From Nitrospiria bacterium (lineage in GTDB: Bacteria; Nitrospirota; Nitrospiria; JACQBZ01), in contig CAKKOZ010000088.1 in the NCBI GenBank assembly GCA_919901335.1, forward strand, positions 34,291-83,482: a DNA stretch of 49,192 bases. Reading direction: 5' to 3'. The notes beneath the pieces are model-generated. The model ran no database searches and was not told the DNA's origin. It saw only the letters and a program-made list of their open reading frames with translations. Below are positions 43,675 through 49,192 of this stretch, one piece after another. How positions within the stretch are numbered: position 1 is the stretch's first letter; every line of letters begins with the position of its first letter. Position numbers and translations under genes: made by a program.

Positions 43675-44347
43675 CGATGGCGGCGGAGCCGACGATCAGG
43701 CGTTCCACGGTGATATGGGTAAAGCCTGACTCTCTCAGCAAGGCGATAAGGTCGGGGAGCCAGGTGGTGTTTCGGACCACCTCGGGAAGTTCGTGGAAGA
43801 TCGTACGCCAGTTGGGATACATTCGACTTCCAACCGTCCGGAGCAGCTTAAAGTAAAATTCCCACAGAGAAGCGACAAATCGGTTTGAGGGATAAGTGAA
43901 GTCATGCATCACCAGAACGCCATTCTCCTTGAGCAGCCTTTTCATGTTTTGGGCGAGTGTCTTGAGATCGGCATATTTGGGCAGGTAGGAGGCCGTGATG
44001 CAATCAAACGGTTCGTCAAAAAACGCCTCTTCAGCCCGCCGGTGGACGAACTCAGCATTAGCGACCTTTCCTCTTTCGGCCTTTTCCCGTGCGATGTCGA
44101 GATACTCCTCTGTTATATCCACCCCGATCACACGACCCTGGGGGAAGCGTCTGGCAATCGCGAGCGTGACGATTCCGGTTCCGCAGGCCAGGTCGAGCAC
44201 CCTCCTCGAATCCGACGGGACCCTGGCCAGGATCTTTTTCTTCCAGACCGGATCACACCCGAACGTTCCCACCTTGACCATGACGTCATAGGTGGCCCCC
44301 GTTCTCCGGAACAGACGCTGAACCAGTTCTTGTCGTGGATCCGTCAT
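43616..44347 (-). CDS. UbiE/MenG-like SAM-dependent methyltransferase
   Basis: Class I methyltransferase of about 243 residues. LVQRLFRRTGATYDVMVKVG matches the start of UbiE/COQ5 proteins, followed by motif I VLDLACGTGIVTLAIARRFP, IGVDITEEYLDIARE and ITASYLPKYADLKTL. MHDFTYPSNRF follows. Members methylate quinone precursors, but relatives act on other small molecules. The ATG at 44347 is chosen; a TTG at 44386 is the first triplet of the -35 box. The gene overlaps its convergent neighbour by 59 bases at the 3' end, an unusually long tail overlap. The nearby UbiA-like protein makes a quinone link attractive but unproven. Confidence 0.83.
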   Translation of the reverse strand: MTDPRQELVQRLFRRTGATYDVMVKVGTFGCDPVWKKKILARVPSDSRRVLDLACGTGIVTLAIARRFPQGRVIGVDITEEYLDIAREKAERGKVANAEFVHRRAEEAFFDEPFDCITASYLPKYADLKTLAQNMKRLLKENGVLVMHDFTYPSNRFVASLWEFYFKLLRTVGSRMYPNWRTIFHELPEVVRNTTWLPDLIALLRESGFTHITVERLIVGSAAIVTARNVRSTDRGPGESRRN

Positions 44348-44357
44348 AGGTTTTCTT

Positions 44358-44386
44358 ACGATAGATGCCTTTTGGGATGTTGTCAA
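44358..44386 (-). promoter_or_regulatory. Promoter of the UbiE-like methyltransferase gene, near-leaderless
   Basis: On the minus strand TTGACA (44386-44381), 17 bases and TATCGT (44363-44358) are followed by ten bases and the ATG at 44347. The -35 is perfect and the -10 four of six. The transcript would have at most a few untranslated bases, and no Shine-Dalgarno sequence is present. Confidence 0.6.
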
Positions 44387-44396
44387 GCGGCTTGAC
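44382..44396. promoter_or_regulatory. Palindrome formed by two back-to-back -35 boxes
   Basis: GTCAAG-CGG-CTTGAC is a perfect 6+3+6 inverted repeat. Its arms are the -35 boxes of the two divergent promoters. It could double as an operator, or result simply from the consensus of each promoter. Confidence 0.5.
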
Positions 44397-44421
44397 TCTT
44401 TTCGGTCTTTCCCTTTATAAC
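44392..44421 (+). promoter_or_regulatory. Promoter of ribD, leaderless spacing
   Basis: TTGACT (44392-44397), 18 bases and TATAAC (44416-44421), each five of six consensus positions. The first ATG of ribD (44430) begins eight bases after the -10, where transcription itself should start. No flavin riboswitch fits in this space. Confidence 0.65.
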
Positions 44422-44429
44422 AAGGGCGG

Positions 44430-45539
44430 ATGATGTCTAAAATGATGACCGATGAGATCTATATGCGCCGGGCGCTTGAGTTGGCCGGGAAGGCCCGGGG
44501 CCGGACGAGTCCCAATCCAATGGTCGGCGCGGTCGTGGTCCGGGCCGGTGGCGTGGTGGGTGAAGGTTACCATCGGCGTGCCGGCGGACCTCATGCCGAG
44601 GTCATTGCCTTGAAGAAGGCCGGCCCTAAGGCCAAAGACGCCACGCTCTATCTCAATCTTGAGCCCTGCGGCCATCTCGACAAACGCACCCCGCCCTGCG
44701 TGCCGCTCATAATGAAAAGTCAAATTAAGCGAATCGTCATCGCCATGCGGGATCCCAATCCCAAGGTAAACGGGAAGGGTATCGCGTTTCTGCGTCGTGC
44801 CGGGGTTCAGGTCACGGAAGGAATCTTGAAACGGGAAGCCCTGCGACTCAATGAAATATATGTCAAGTATATTACGACCGGCTTGCCGTTCGTGATCTCG
44901 AAGACCGCGATGAGCCTTGATGGGAAAATTGCATCGTCGAACGGTTCGACGACCTGGATCACGGGCGGGAAGGCCCGGTGGGAGGCCCACCGCCTCCGGA
45001 ATCAAGTGGACGCTGTTTGGGTCGGGATCAACACTGTTTTGACGGACGATCCCCGGCTGACCACGCGCCTTCCCGGAGGAAAAGGCCGTGACGCCCACCG
45101 TGTCGTCGTTGACAGCACACTGAAACTTCCGTTGACCGCCCGTCTGTTGACCCAACAATCAAAAGCCAAAACGATTATTGCAACCACCCGGCGCGCCCAT
45201 CCCGACAAAATACGCGCGCTTGTACAAGCAGGCGCGACGGTTTTAATCGTCAAAGATCGGGACAGGCGGGTTGATCTTTCCGAGCTGATGACCGAGCTCG
45301 GTCGGATGGGGATCACCAGCATATTGATCGAGGGCGGGGGTGCGGTGAACGCGTCGGCATTTCGCTCCGGTATCGTGGACAAGCTCATCTGGTTTATCGC
45401 GCCTAAAATTATCGGACGAAAGGACGCCGTGGCCGTTCTGGAAAGACCCGCGCGGACGGATTCGAATCAAACCATCCTGGTCCGCGACCTTTCTGTGATA
45501 CGGGTCGGAGAGGATTTCATGCTGGAGGGCTATTTGTGA
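44430..45539 (+). CDS. ribD: Riboflavin biosynthesis deaminase/reductase
   Basis: Bifunctional enzyme for steps two and three of riboflavin synthesis: deamination then reduction of the pyrimidine intermediate. The N-terminal deaminase has the zinc site HAEVIALKKAG with EPCGHLDKRTPPC; the C-terminal reductase shows TAMSLDGKIASSNGSTTWIT, VDAVWVGINTVLTDDPRLT and ILIEGGGAVNASAF. Length 369 is normal. The ATG at 44430 is taken; ATGs at 44433, 44442 and 44445 are also in frame, and family alignment fits 44445 best (MTDEIYMRRALELA). AAGGG at 44422 could serve the second ATG if transcription starts early. The stop overlaps the next gene as GTGA. Confidence 0.95.
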   Translation: MMSKMMTDEIYMRRALELAGKARGRTSPNPMVGAVVVRAGGVVGEGYHRRAGGPHAEVIALKKAGPKAKDATLYLNLEPCGHLDKRTPPCVPLIMKSQIKRIVIAMRDPNPKVNGKGIAFLRRAGVQVTEGILKREALRLNEIYVKYITTGLPFVISKTAMSLDGKIASSNGSTTWITGGKARWEAHRLRNQVDAVWVGINTVLTDDPRLTTRLPGGKGRDAHRVVVDSTLKLPLTARLLTQQSKAKTIIATTRRAHPDKIRALVQAGATVLIVKDRDRRVDLSELMTELGRMGITSILIEGGGAVNASAFRSGIVDKLIWFIAPKIIGRKDAVAVLERPARTDSNQTILVRDLSVIRVGEDFMLEGYL

Positions 45540-46426
45540 AAATTTTTGTGACCGGCGGCACCGGTTTTGTCGGCCGGGAGGTGGTCCGTCAACTTTGCGG
45601 GGCCGGACATAAGGTCGGTTGTCTTGTCCGCGATGTCGAGCGTGCAAAAGGGCTTCTGCCGGCGGCGGTCGTGCTGCATCCGGGGGATCTGACCGAGCCG
45701 TCCGGCCTTCGGGCCGGTTTAAAAGAATACGAGGCGGTGGTCCATCTCGTCGGGATCATTGTCGAGAAAGGCCGGTCAACGTTCGAACGGATCCATGCCC
45801 AGGGAACGGCTGATCTGGTACGGGCCGCGACGGAGGCCGGAATCCGGCGGTTCGTTCATATGAGCGCGCTGGGCAGCCGCCCGAACGCGGTCAGCCGTTA
45901 TCATCAGACTAAGTATCAGGCCGAGAAGACCGTGATCCAAAGCGGGCTGGACTGGACGATCTTCCGGCCATCCGTGATCTTCGGACCGGGTGATCAATTT
46001 GTGAATCTCCTGGCCCGGATCATCCGACTCGCGCCTGTCATTCCGATCGTTGGACAAGGAACGAGCCGGCTTCAGCCGATCAGCGTGCGGAATGTGGCGT
46101 CCTGTTTTGCGCTTGCGATCGGCAATCCCTTGAGCTATCGGAAGGCCTACGACCTCGGCGGACCTCAGGCCCTGACGTATAATCAGATCGGCCAAATCAT
46201 TGCCGACGTCCTTGAGAAAAAGAAAAAGGCCGTTCATATTCCGGTGCCCCTGGTCAAACCGGTCGCGTTGATCTCGGAATGGTTTTTGCCCAACCCGCCG
46301 ATCACGCAGGAGCAGTTGATCCTGCTTCAGGAGGATCATGTCTGCGATCCAACCGACGCGGTTCATGACTTTGATCTGGCGCTGCAGCGTTTTGAAGCAG
46401 GGATACGCGAATTTCTTAAACCATAA
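45536..46426 (+). CDS. NAD(P)-binding protein of the NDUFA9/atypical SDR type
   Basis: Protein of 296 residues with an N-terminal Rossmann motif MKIFVTGGTGFVGREVVRQL, then DLTEPSGLRAGLKEYEAVVH, FVHMSALG and YHQTKYQAEKTV (Tyr-x3-Lys present). WTIFRPSVIFGPGDQFVN and GTSRLQPISVRNVASCFALA are typical of the complex I NDUFA9-like group. It may bind NADP without catalysing a known reaction, or act as a quinone-complex assembly factor. GTG start overlapping the ribD stop, so it is in the ribD operon. Confidence 0.85.
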   Translation: MKIFVTGGTGFVGREVVRQLCGAGHKVGCLVRDVERAKGLLPAAVVLHPGDLTEPSGLRAGLKEYEAVVHLVGIIVEKGRSTFERIHAQGTADLVRAATEAGIRRFVHMSALGSRPNAVSRYHQTKYQAEKTVIQSGLDWTIFRPSVIFGPGDQFVNLLARIIRLAPVIPIVGQGTSRLQPISVRNVASCFALAIGNPLSYRKAYDLGGPQALTYNQIGQIIADVLEKKKKAVHIPVPLVKPVALISEWFLPNPPITQEQLILLQEDHVCDPTDAVHDFDLALQRFEAGIREFLKP

Positions 46427-46516
46427 AAATAAGGATGATGTTCAGATAATTAAAACTATTAGGTTATTTCTTAGTTTATATTCGGACGGTTTGGTTCTGA
46501 GGAATGACATTATTCC
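46427..46516. other. AT-rich gap without a recognisable feature
   Basis: Ninety bases between the NDUFA9-like gene and the MFS gene are clearly richer in A and T than the surroundings. I see no convincing promoter, RNA or gene. It may carry the MFS promoter in a form too weak to call. Confidence 0.3.
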
Positions 46517-47695
46517 ATGAAGCCGAAGACTGCTTATGAATCGTCCTTCCGACTGCTCTGTGTCATCAGCCTGCTGGCTTTTATCAGCTACGACCTGATC
46601 CGCTCGCCTCTGCTGCCCCTGTTTGCGGAGCGGCTTGGGGCACGGCCGGAAGCGATCGGCCTGATCGTGGGCATCTCGACCGTCACCGGCATCCTCTTCA
46701 AGCTCCCGGCCGGAACGGTATCGGACCTTCTCGGCCGCCGCCGGCTTCTTTTAATCGGGCTGTCCGTTTTCGCCATTGCGCCGTATTTCTATTTCGGGGT
46801 GACCCAGGTCTGGCAGCTCACCGTCCTACGCGCCTTTCACGGGCTGGCTACCGCGATCTTTGCGCCGGTCGCGATGGCGGTGGTGGTGGACCTGTTCCGC
46901 GAGGGACGGGGAGAGGCGTTGAGCTGGTATTCCTCCTTCAGCCAGGCCGGCCGTTTATCGGGCCGGACGGTCGGGGGATATCTCCTGGTCTGGTTCGGTT
47001 TTTATCAAACCTTTGCAATCAGCGCCGTGATCGGTCTAATGCTCATCGCGCTTTTTTTGACGTTAAAACTTCCGGAAGATCAACCCGCGGCGCTGGTCGT
47101 GCGGCACGAGTCCTCCGTGGCGCTTCTCCAGGGCCTCCGGGAAGTGGCGGGCGACCGGCGGGTTTTGATTACGAGCGGCATGGAGGCGATTCAGATGACG
47201 GCATCGGGGGCTCTCATGGCCTTCCTTCCGTTGTACGGGATCAAGGCCGGCCTTCATGCCGGAGAGGTCGGGCTGCTGTTCGGCGCGATGGGCATTGCTT
47301 CGATACTGGCGAAACCGGTGCTGGGCCGGATCTCGGACCGGATCGGCCGCCCTCCGCTGATCATTACGGGTCAACTCATCTGCGCGGCCGTCATGATCGC
47401 GATTCCCTGGACGGCCGGTCTTGCGGGGCTGCTTTTTCTGTCGCTGATCTTCGGTTTTGGCGAGGCTGTGATCGGATCATCCACCTCGGCGATGGTGGCG
47501 GACCGGTGCAAGGAGAAATCGTTGGGCTCGGCGATGGGCGTCTTTGGAACGATCATGGACATCGGCCATGCCGCCGGGCCGATCCTGACCGGATTCCTGA
47601 TCGGGATCTACGGATATGCCGGCGCGTTTTCCGGCATCGGGATTCTTCTGGTCTTAACGACCGTCCTGTTCATGAGAAGTTTCCGGACTGCTTAA
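46517..47695 (+). CDS. Major facilitator superfamily transporter
   Basis: Polytopic protein of 392 residues with about 12 membrane helices. The loop between helices 2 and 3 carries GTVSDLLGRRRLLLIG, the MFS signature, and the matching loop in the second half is VLGRISDRIGRPPLIITGQ. The profile resembles drug/proton antiporters. No substrate can be read from sequence. GAGGA at 46499-46503 is rather far from the ATG. The 90 bases before it are AT-rich and hold no clear gene or promoter. It is followed after about 20 bases by the ribE promoter. Confidence 0.9.
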   Translation: MKPKTAYESSFRLLCVISLLAFISYDLIRSPLLPLFAERLGARPEAIGLIVGISTVTGILFKLPAGTVSDLLGRRRLLLIGLSVFAIAPYFYFGVTQVWQLTVLRAFHGLATAIFAPVAMAVVVDLFREGRGEALSWYSSFSQAGRLSGRTVGGYLLVWFGFYQTFAISAVIGLMLIALFLTLKLPEDQPAALVVRHESSVALLQGLREVAGDRRVLITSGMEAIQMTASGALMAFLPLYGIKAGLHAGEVGLLFGAMGIASILAKPVLGRISDRIGRPPLIITGQLICAAVMIAIPWTAGLAGLLFLSLIFGFGEAVIGSSTSAMVADRCKEKSLGSAMGVFGTIMDIGHAAGPILTGFLIGIYGYAGAFSGIGILLVLTTVLFMRSFRTA

Positions 47696-47716
47696 GAGTT
47701 ATTTCCGATCCGCGTT

Positions 47717-47746
47717 TTGACACCCCGAATCGTCCTCTGGTATGAT
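47717..47746 (+). promoter_or_regulatory. Promoter of ribE, leaderless spacing
   Basis: TTGACA (47717-47722, perfect), 18 bases and TATGAT (47741-47746, five of six). The ATG at 47754 starts eight bases after the -10, the expected transcription start. An upstream ATG at 47742 lies inside the -10 itself and cannot be used from this promoter. Confidence 0.75.
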
Positions 47747-47753
47747 GAAGCGC

Positions 47754-48404
47754 ATGTTTACCGGGATCATTGAAGAAATGGGCGTCGTTCAGGTCTTCGA
47801 CCGTCTGAAGAGGTCGCCCCAATTATCCGTCCTGGCCATGACGGTGATGGAGGATCTGGCCGCGGGCGACAGCATCACGGTGAACGGCGTCTGCCTGACC
47901 GCGACGGGGAGGACGGACAAGAAATTTACGGCAGATGTTTCAGCGGAGACATTGACCGTCACAAATCTGGGCTCGCTGAAGGTGGGTGACGCCGTCAATC
48001 TCGAGCGCGCCGTGCGGGTGAACAGCCGGCTGGGCGGGCATCTTGTGAGCGGGCATGTTGACGGCGTCGGCCTGATCCGGGACCGCCGCCAGGAGGAGGA
48101 CGCATGGCTCCTCACGATCGAAATCCCGAAAGAGCTGCTGCGATACTGCATCAAGAAAGGATCGATCGCCGTTGATGGGATCAGCCTTACGATCAATCAG
48201 GTCACCGATAAAGATATTCAGGTCGCGATTATTCCGCACACCGGCAAGATGACCACTCTCGGACTCAAAGGAGTCGGGACGACAGTCAATATCGAGTGCG
48301 ACCTGATCGGGAAATATCTGGAACGCCTTCTTCTTGAGCGCGGTTCGGAAGGACCTCCGCAAAAAGTCGACCGCGACTACCTCAAGCGCAAAGGCCTTCT
48401 CTAG
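47754..48404 (+). CDS. ribE: Riboflavin synthase alpha subunit
   Basis: Joins two molecules of 6,7-dimethyl-8-ribityllumazine to give riboflavin. It has the two lumazine-binding repeats. The first opens with the canonical MFTGIIEEMGVVQ and includes DSITVNGVCLTAT; the second opens near SGHVDGVGLIRDRRQEED and has IAVDGISLTINQV. The start at 47754 gives the exact family N-terminus and 216 residues. ribD lies about 2.2 kb upstream in a separate unit; ribBA and ribH are not in the window. Confidence 0.95.
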   Translation: MFTGIIEEMGVVQVFDRLKRSPQLSVLAMTVMEDLAAGDSITVNGVCLTATGRTDKKFTADVSAETLTVTNLGSLKVGDAVNLERAVRVNSRLGGHLVSGHVDGVGLIRDRRQEEDAWLLTIEIPKELLRYCIKKGSIAVDGISLTINQVTDKDIQVAIIPHTGKMTTLGLKGVGTTVNIECDLIGKYLERLLLERGSEGPPQKVDRDYLKRKGLL

Positions 48405-48412
48405 ATCCGAGC

Positions 48413-48442
48413 TTGACAATCTATTCTGTGGTCTGTTATAGA
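48413..48442 (+). promoter_or_regulatory. Promoter of the riboswitch-controlled gene
   Basis: TTGACA (48413-48418, perfect), 18 bases and TATAGA (48437-48442). Transcription would begin near 48450, just before the conserved cobalamin riboswitch. It lies nine bases after the ribE stop. Confidence 0.75.
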
Positions 48443-48454
48443 TAGCAACACATA

Positions 48455-48605
48455 AAACATTCAGGTGAAGGGAACCCCGTTAAAATCGGGGGCGGTCCCG
48501 CCGCTGTGAGTGGGGACGAAGCCTGCAAGATGTCACTGTTCTCAAAAGAGAACGGGAAGACGCAGGCGGAGGATGATCCACAAGCCAGAAGACCTGCCTG
48601 AATGA
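48455..48605 (+). ncRNA. Cobalamin (vitamin B12) riboswitch
   Basis: The element shows the conserved parts of the adenosylcobalamin family in order: CAGGTGAAGGGAA (48462-48474), AAAATCGGGGGCGGTCCCGC with CGCTGTGAG (48482-48510), GAAGCCTGC and TGTCACTG (48518-48538), an arm ending GGGAAGACGCAGGC, and the B12 box AAGCCAGAAGACCTGCCTG (48582-48600). It lies between a good promoter and an intrinsic terminator, so it should lower expression of the downstream gene when B12 is plentiful. Confidence 0.95.
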
Positions 48606-48607
48606 GC

Positions 48608-48644
48608 GGCTCGTTTCTCTCCGACCGAAGAGGGGAGATGAGCC
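48608..48644 (+). other. Hairpin in the expression platform of the riboswitch
   Basis: GGCTCGTTTCTCTCC (48608-48622) can pair with GGGGAGATGAGCC (48632-48644) with several G-U pairs. It follows the B12 box directly and could be the switching stem between the aptamer and the terminator; which partner it competes with cannot be settled by eye. Confidence 0.4.
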
Positions 48645-48670
48645 CACCTTAGGGTGAAGAAGCAGGGTGC

Positions 48671-48711
48671 AATCCTCAAGGGCGTTTTCCAGGCCTTTGA
48701 GGATTTTTTTT
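48671..48711 (+). terminator. Intrinsic terminator of the riboswitch leader
   Basis: AATCCTCAAGGGC (48671-48683) pairs with GCCTTTGAGGATT (48693-48705) through 13 pairs including one G-T, with a nine-base loop and eight T at 48704-48711. It lies 44 bases before the start codon of the controlled gene, so control is most likely by premature termination. Confidence 0.88.
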
Positions 48712-48754
48712 GGATTAATCAGGTCCGCAAACATCAACATAAGGAGGAATTGCA

Positions 48755-49192
48755 ATGTTAAATGTACGTTTTATCGCGCTCGTTGGAATCGTGATCCTGG
48801 CCGCGGTGATGCGCATCATTCCCCACCCGCCGAATTTCACACCTATCTCGGCCATGGCGCTCTTTGGGGGCGCCTCCTTTCCTAACACGGGAGTCGCTTT
48901 TATTGTACCGTTGGCGGCCATGTCTTTGAGCGATCTTTTCCTCGGCGGATTCCATGCCACGATGCCGTTCGTCTACGGCAGCTTTGCGGTGTCTGTCTGC
49001 CTGGGATTGTGGATACGGCAGCGGCCCTCCGTGCTTAGAATAGGCGCTGCGGCACTGATCAGCGCCGTGTTGTTCTTCGTGATCTCGAACTTCGGGGTAT
49101 GGCTCGTCGGGGGTCTTTATCCCAGATCGGCGGAAGGCCTCATCGCCTGTTACGTTGCGGCTATTCCGTTCTTCAGGCAGACCCTCTTGGGA
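48755..49192 (+). CDS. DUF6580-like membrane protein, candidate B12-regulated transporter component (3' end outside window)
   Basis: An open frame of 146 codons from the ATG at 48755 to the window edge, without a stop. AAGGAGG lies seven bases before the ATG. The protein is hydrophobic with about five membrane helices so far; PHPPNFTPISAMALFGGASF, LSDLFLGGFHATMPFVYGSF and LFFVISNFGVWLVGGLYP match what I know of DUF6580 proteins, whose look recalls the substrate-binding (S) subunits of ECF transporters. Control by a cobalamin riboswitch suggests a role in uptake of B12, a precursor or cobalt. Neighbours downstream are not visible. Confidence 0.82.
   Translation, partial: MLNVRFIALVGIVILAAVMRIIPHPPNFTPISAMALFGGASFPNTGVAFIVPLAAMSLSDLFLGGFHATMPFVYGSFAVSVCLGLWIRQRPSVLRIGAAALISAVLFFVISNFGVWLVGGLYPRSAEGLIACYVAAIPFFRQTLLG

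Noticed and set aside
44398..44429. FMN riboswitch upstream of ribD
   Set aside because: Only 32 bases separate the -35 from the start codon, and none of the conserved RFN segments is present.
47742..47753. Longer riboflavin synthase start at ATG 47742
   Set aside because: The ATG lies inside the -10 box of the only promoter, and the family N-terminus begins at 47754.

Overview
The window reads as chromosomal DNA from a Gram-negative bacterium with an elaborate cell surface. It has outer-membrane (type II) secretion, an O-antigen-type ABC exporter, and split glycyl-tRNA synthetase subunits followed by pyruvate phosphate dikinase. It also has a MinD-like ATPase with a J/HTH partner. This combination suggests Nitrospirota or a neighbouring deep-branching phylum, but that is inference; no rRNA or single diagnostic marker is present. 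Most genes look moderately GC-rich, with two visibly AT-richer glycosyltransferase genes.

Region 1 (83-2442): dTDP-rhamnose synthesis (rfbD) and a Wzm/Wzt polysaccharide ABC exporter. Region 2 (2423-12318): a tightly overlapping type II secretion operon in the order G-E-F-H-I-J-K-L-M-C-D. It starts inside the last codons of wzt, and its secretin probably starts at a CTG codon. Region 3 (12319-14250): two sigma70-like promoters, a long structured leader, one predicted secreted 512-residue Thr/Ala-rich protein, and a strong terminator. Region 4 (14280-32728): a long same-strand surface-glycan cluster. It begins with two giant multi-domain proteins (pyruvyltransferase-GT2-GT2-methyltransferase-coiled coil, and GT2-WsaF-like GT4-methyltransferase flanked by GWxxDP-type modules). 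It continues with stand-alone glycosyltransferases, a methyltransferase with a zinc tail, a MurJ/MviN-type flippase and a polyprenyl-phosphate sugar-phosphate transferase, and ends with a DUF3108 protein. Together regions 1-4 suggest a secreted surface (possibly S-layer-like) protein with its own secretion machine and a rhamnose-containing, possibly pyruvylated glycan.

Region 5 (32723-36433): a YkgJ-type cysteine-cluster protein (minus strand), a MinD-like ATPase / degenerate J-domain-HTH / small zinc protein trio, and bioA (minus strand). Region 6 (36590-44347): glyQ-glyS, a small membrane protein, a pyruvate phosphate dikinase with a zinc-ribbon-like insertion, a polytopic membrane protein, and a UbiE-like methyltransferase (minus strand). 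Region 7 (44430-49192): ribD, an NDUFA9-like reductase, an MFS transporter, ribE, then a cobalamin riboswitch with a terminator ahead of a DUF6580-like membrane protein that runs off the window.

Four of the promoters seen (bioA, the UbiE-like methyltransferase, ribD, ribE) place the -10 box only 7-10 bases before the best start codon, which points to leaderless mRNAs. No tRNA, rRNA, CRISPR array, insertion sequence or phage gene was seen.
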